From contig CAMZMA010000261.1 of assembly GCA_947311815.1 (NCBI GenBank), positions 1 to 6,692 of the forward strand: 6,692 nucleotides of DNA, written 5' to 3'. A model generated the notes under the pieces. The model did not search any database and was not told where the DNA came from. It saw only the letters and a list, made by a program, of their open reading frames with translations. Each line of letters starts with the position of its first letter. The stretch's first letter is position 1. Shown here one piece after another: positions 6,231 through 6,692 of this stretch. Made by a program: the position numbers and the translations under genes. The stretch is from an uncultured Flavobacteriaceae bacterium (lineage in GTDB: Bacteria; Bacteroidota; Bacteroidia; Flavobacteriales; Flavobacteriaceae).

Positions 6231-6339
6231 AAAAATAGGTAAAAAAACACAGTAAAAATAGTAAAAAACAAGACTGTTAAAAACTTGCTAAAAATGTTAA
6301 TAACTATACCTAAAACAAGTGAAAAAATATTTGTTAAAA
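6231..6339. promoter_or_regulatory. helically spaced A-tracts upstream of the gyrA leader promoter
   Basis: Runs of four to seven A residues occur at 6231-6235, 6241-6247, 6254-6258, 6263-6268, 6279-6283, 6290-6294, 6312-6315, 6322-6327 and 6336-6339. Most neighbouring centres are about 10-13 bp apart, with gaps of about 15 and 21 bp, close to one or two helical turns. Phased A-tracts are known to bend DNA and can act as promoter UP-like elements. That they do so here is inference, and AT-rich background contributes. Confidence 0.4.
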
Positions 6340-6389
6340 GGAGGAGAAATAGTATCTTGCATTGTTTTAAAAAATCATCGATTTTATAG
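6294..6389 (+). CDS. possible 31-codon leader peptide or small protein before gyrA
   Basis: An ATG at 6294 opens a 31-residue frame ending in TAG 6387-6389, seven bases before the terminator hairpin. The peptide is basic, with a KRRR cluster (codons AAA AGG AGG AGA) and a CFKK motif, and it has no recognisable homology. The position of the stop just before a terminator is what a small gene or an attenuator leader peptide would show. Against it: no ribosome site precedes ATG 6294, and the best promoter match (6330-6360) lies inside the frame. The AGGAGG at 6339-6344 looks like a Shine-Dalgarno site, but only a TTG at 6357 in the same frame follows at a loose spacing. Low confidence. Confidence 0.18.
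   Translation: MLITIPKTSEKIFVKRRRNSILHCFKKSSIL
6330..6360 (+). promoter_or_regulatory. promoter TTTG-N19-TATCTTGC for the gyrA leader or small RNA
   Basis: TTTG at 6330-6333 is separated by exactly 19 nt from TATCTTGC at 6353-6360, matching the Bacteroidota arrangement TTTG-N19-TAnnTTTG with two mismatched bases in the -7 box. This is the only site in the window with both elements at canonical spacing. Transcription would start near 6366, about 105 nt before the gyrA ATG, and no comparable box lies between the terminator and gyrA. Confidence 0.5.
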
Positions 6390-6433
6390 ATGGTTTAAAG
6401 TGAATTTTATAACAGCATAAAATTCACTTTTTT
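6366..6433 (+). ncRNA. predicted terminated short RNA / gyrA leader (about 68 nt)
   Basis: The interval from the predicted start (approximate) to the end of the U-tract folds into two adjacent hairpins. Hairpin 1 pairs 6372-6379 with 6389-6396 (8 bp, one G-U, 9-nt loop). Hairpin 2 is the 14-bp terminator stem at 6397-6430, directly abutting it. The hairpin 1 loop repeats ATTTTAT (6381-6387), also present in the left terminator arm, so it could pair with ATAAAAT at 6417-6423 and compete with the terminator, though with only 7 bp. It is either a stand-alone small RNA or an attenuator leader of gyrA. I do not recognise it as a known RNA family. Confidence 0.35.
6397..6433 (+). terminator. strong terminator hairpin 38 nt before gyrA
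   Basis: A perfect 14-bp stem (6397-6410 with 6417-6430, arms starting AAAGTG and ending CACTTT) closes a 6-nt loop AACAGC, and the T-run at 6428-6433 follows. The T-tract lies on the plus-strand side only, so it stops plus-strand transcription running toward gyrA. No full plus-strand gene precedes it, which makes it unexpected in a divergent promoter region. Confidence 0.8.
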
Positions 6434-6471
6434 ATATAAATGAGTACATTAAATAATAAAATATAGAATAT

Positions 6472-6692
6472 ATGGCAGACGGTGAAAAGATAATTCCTAT
6501 TAATATTGAAGAGCAAATGAAATCGGCTTACATTGATTATTCAATGTCGGTAATTGTATCAAGGGCTTTACCAGATGTAAGAGATGGTTTAAAACCTGTA
6601 CATAGAAGGGTTTTGTTTGGTATGCATGAGTTAGGAATTAAAGCAACAGGAGCGTATAAAAAATCAGCAAGAATTGTTGGGGAAGTATTAGG
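6472..6692 (+). CDS. gyrA: DNA gyrase subunit A, N-terminal part (cut by window end)
   Basis: GyrA is the breakage-reunion subunit of DNA gyrase (A2B2), which introduces negative supercoils using ATP hydrolysed by GyrB; it is the fluoroquinolone target. The window holds 73 complete codons from ATG 6472. Diagnostic are the N-terminal stretch EEQMKSAYIDYSMSVIVSRA (residues 13-32), then ALPDVRDGLKPVHRRVL (32-48) and AYKKSARIVGEVLG (61-74), as in bacterial GyrA. The window ends just before the HPHGDS segment, so neither the resistance-determining Ser/Asp positions nor the catalytic tyrosine can be judged. The equivalent start of ParC is less similar to the YKKSARIVGEV form, so GyrA is preferred. 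It is divergent from clpC, is not preceded by a Shine-Dalgarno site, and has a terminator hairpin in its upstream region. Confidence 0.96.
   Translation, partial: MADGEKIIPINIEEQMKSAYIDYSMSVIVSRALPDVRDGLKPVHRRVLFGMHELGIKATGAYKKSARIVGEVL

Noticed and set aside
6146..6330. Replication origin near gyrA (DnaA boxes)
   Set aside because: I searched the spacer by eye for TTATCCACA-like boxes and found none; the AT-richness is explained by A-tracts and promoters.

Overview
This is a low-GC window from a member of the Bacteroidota, most likely the family Flavobacteriaceae (marine Polaribacter/Tenacibaculum-like genera fit). The evidence is the AT-rich codon use, the MKK-type lipoprotein signals, TlpA-like proteins with an extra N-terminal domain, -7 boxes of the TAnnTTTG type, near absence of Shine-Dalgarno sites before the recognisable genes, and ClpC and GyrA sequences of Bacteroidota type. 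The genus is inference.

Layout. Positions 1-323 are a perfect inverted repeat: two 124-bp arms (1-124 and 200-323) around a 75-nt structured spacer. A 61-codon ORF of unknown function starts in the spacer and reads through the right arm. A bidirectional terminator (360-410) separates it from four minus-strand genes. In transcription order these are clpC (6145 to 3581), a ChaN-like haem-binding-fold protein (3514 to 2660), and two paralogous TlpA-like thioredoxin lipoproteins (2569 to 1553 and 1477 to 419). Strong hairpin terminators follow clpC and the first TlpA-like gene, and each of the four genes has a TAnnTTT[GA] box at a plausible distance. They therefore look mostly like single-gene units; chaN into the first TlpA-like gene is the one pair without a visible terminator.

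The divergent spacer between clpC and gyrA (6146-6471, 326 bp) is not empty. It holds a run of helically spaced A-tracts, a good promoter match (TTTG-N19-TATCTTGC, 6330-6360), a small hairpin, and then a perfect 14-bp terminator hairpin with a U-tract 38 nt before the gyrA start. That arrangement predicts either a small RNA of about 70 nt or an attenuated gyrA leader; a 31-codon ORF also ends just before the terminator. gyrA itself is cut by the window end after 73 codons.

Functionally, clpC (regulated proteolysis with ClpP) and gyrA (supercoiling) are housekeeping genes. The two TlpA-like lipoproteins and the ChaN-like protein are exported cell-envelope proteins for redox and possibly haem-related tasks. 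I see no CRISPR array, tRNA, rRNA, recognisable transposase or defence gene. The two unexplained items are the long inverted repeat and the terminated leader or small RNA before gyrA.
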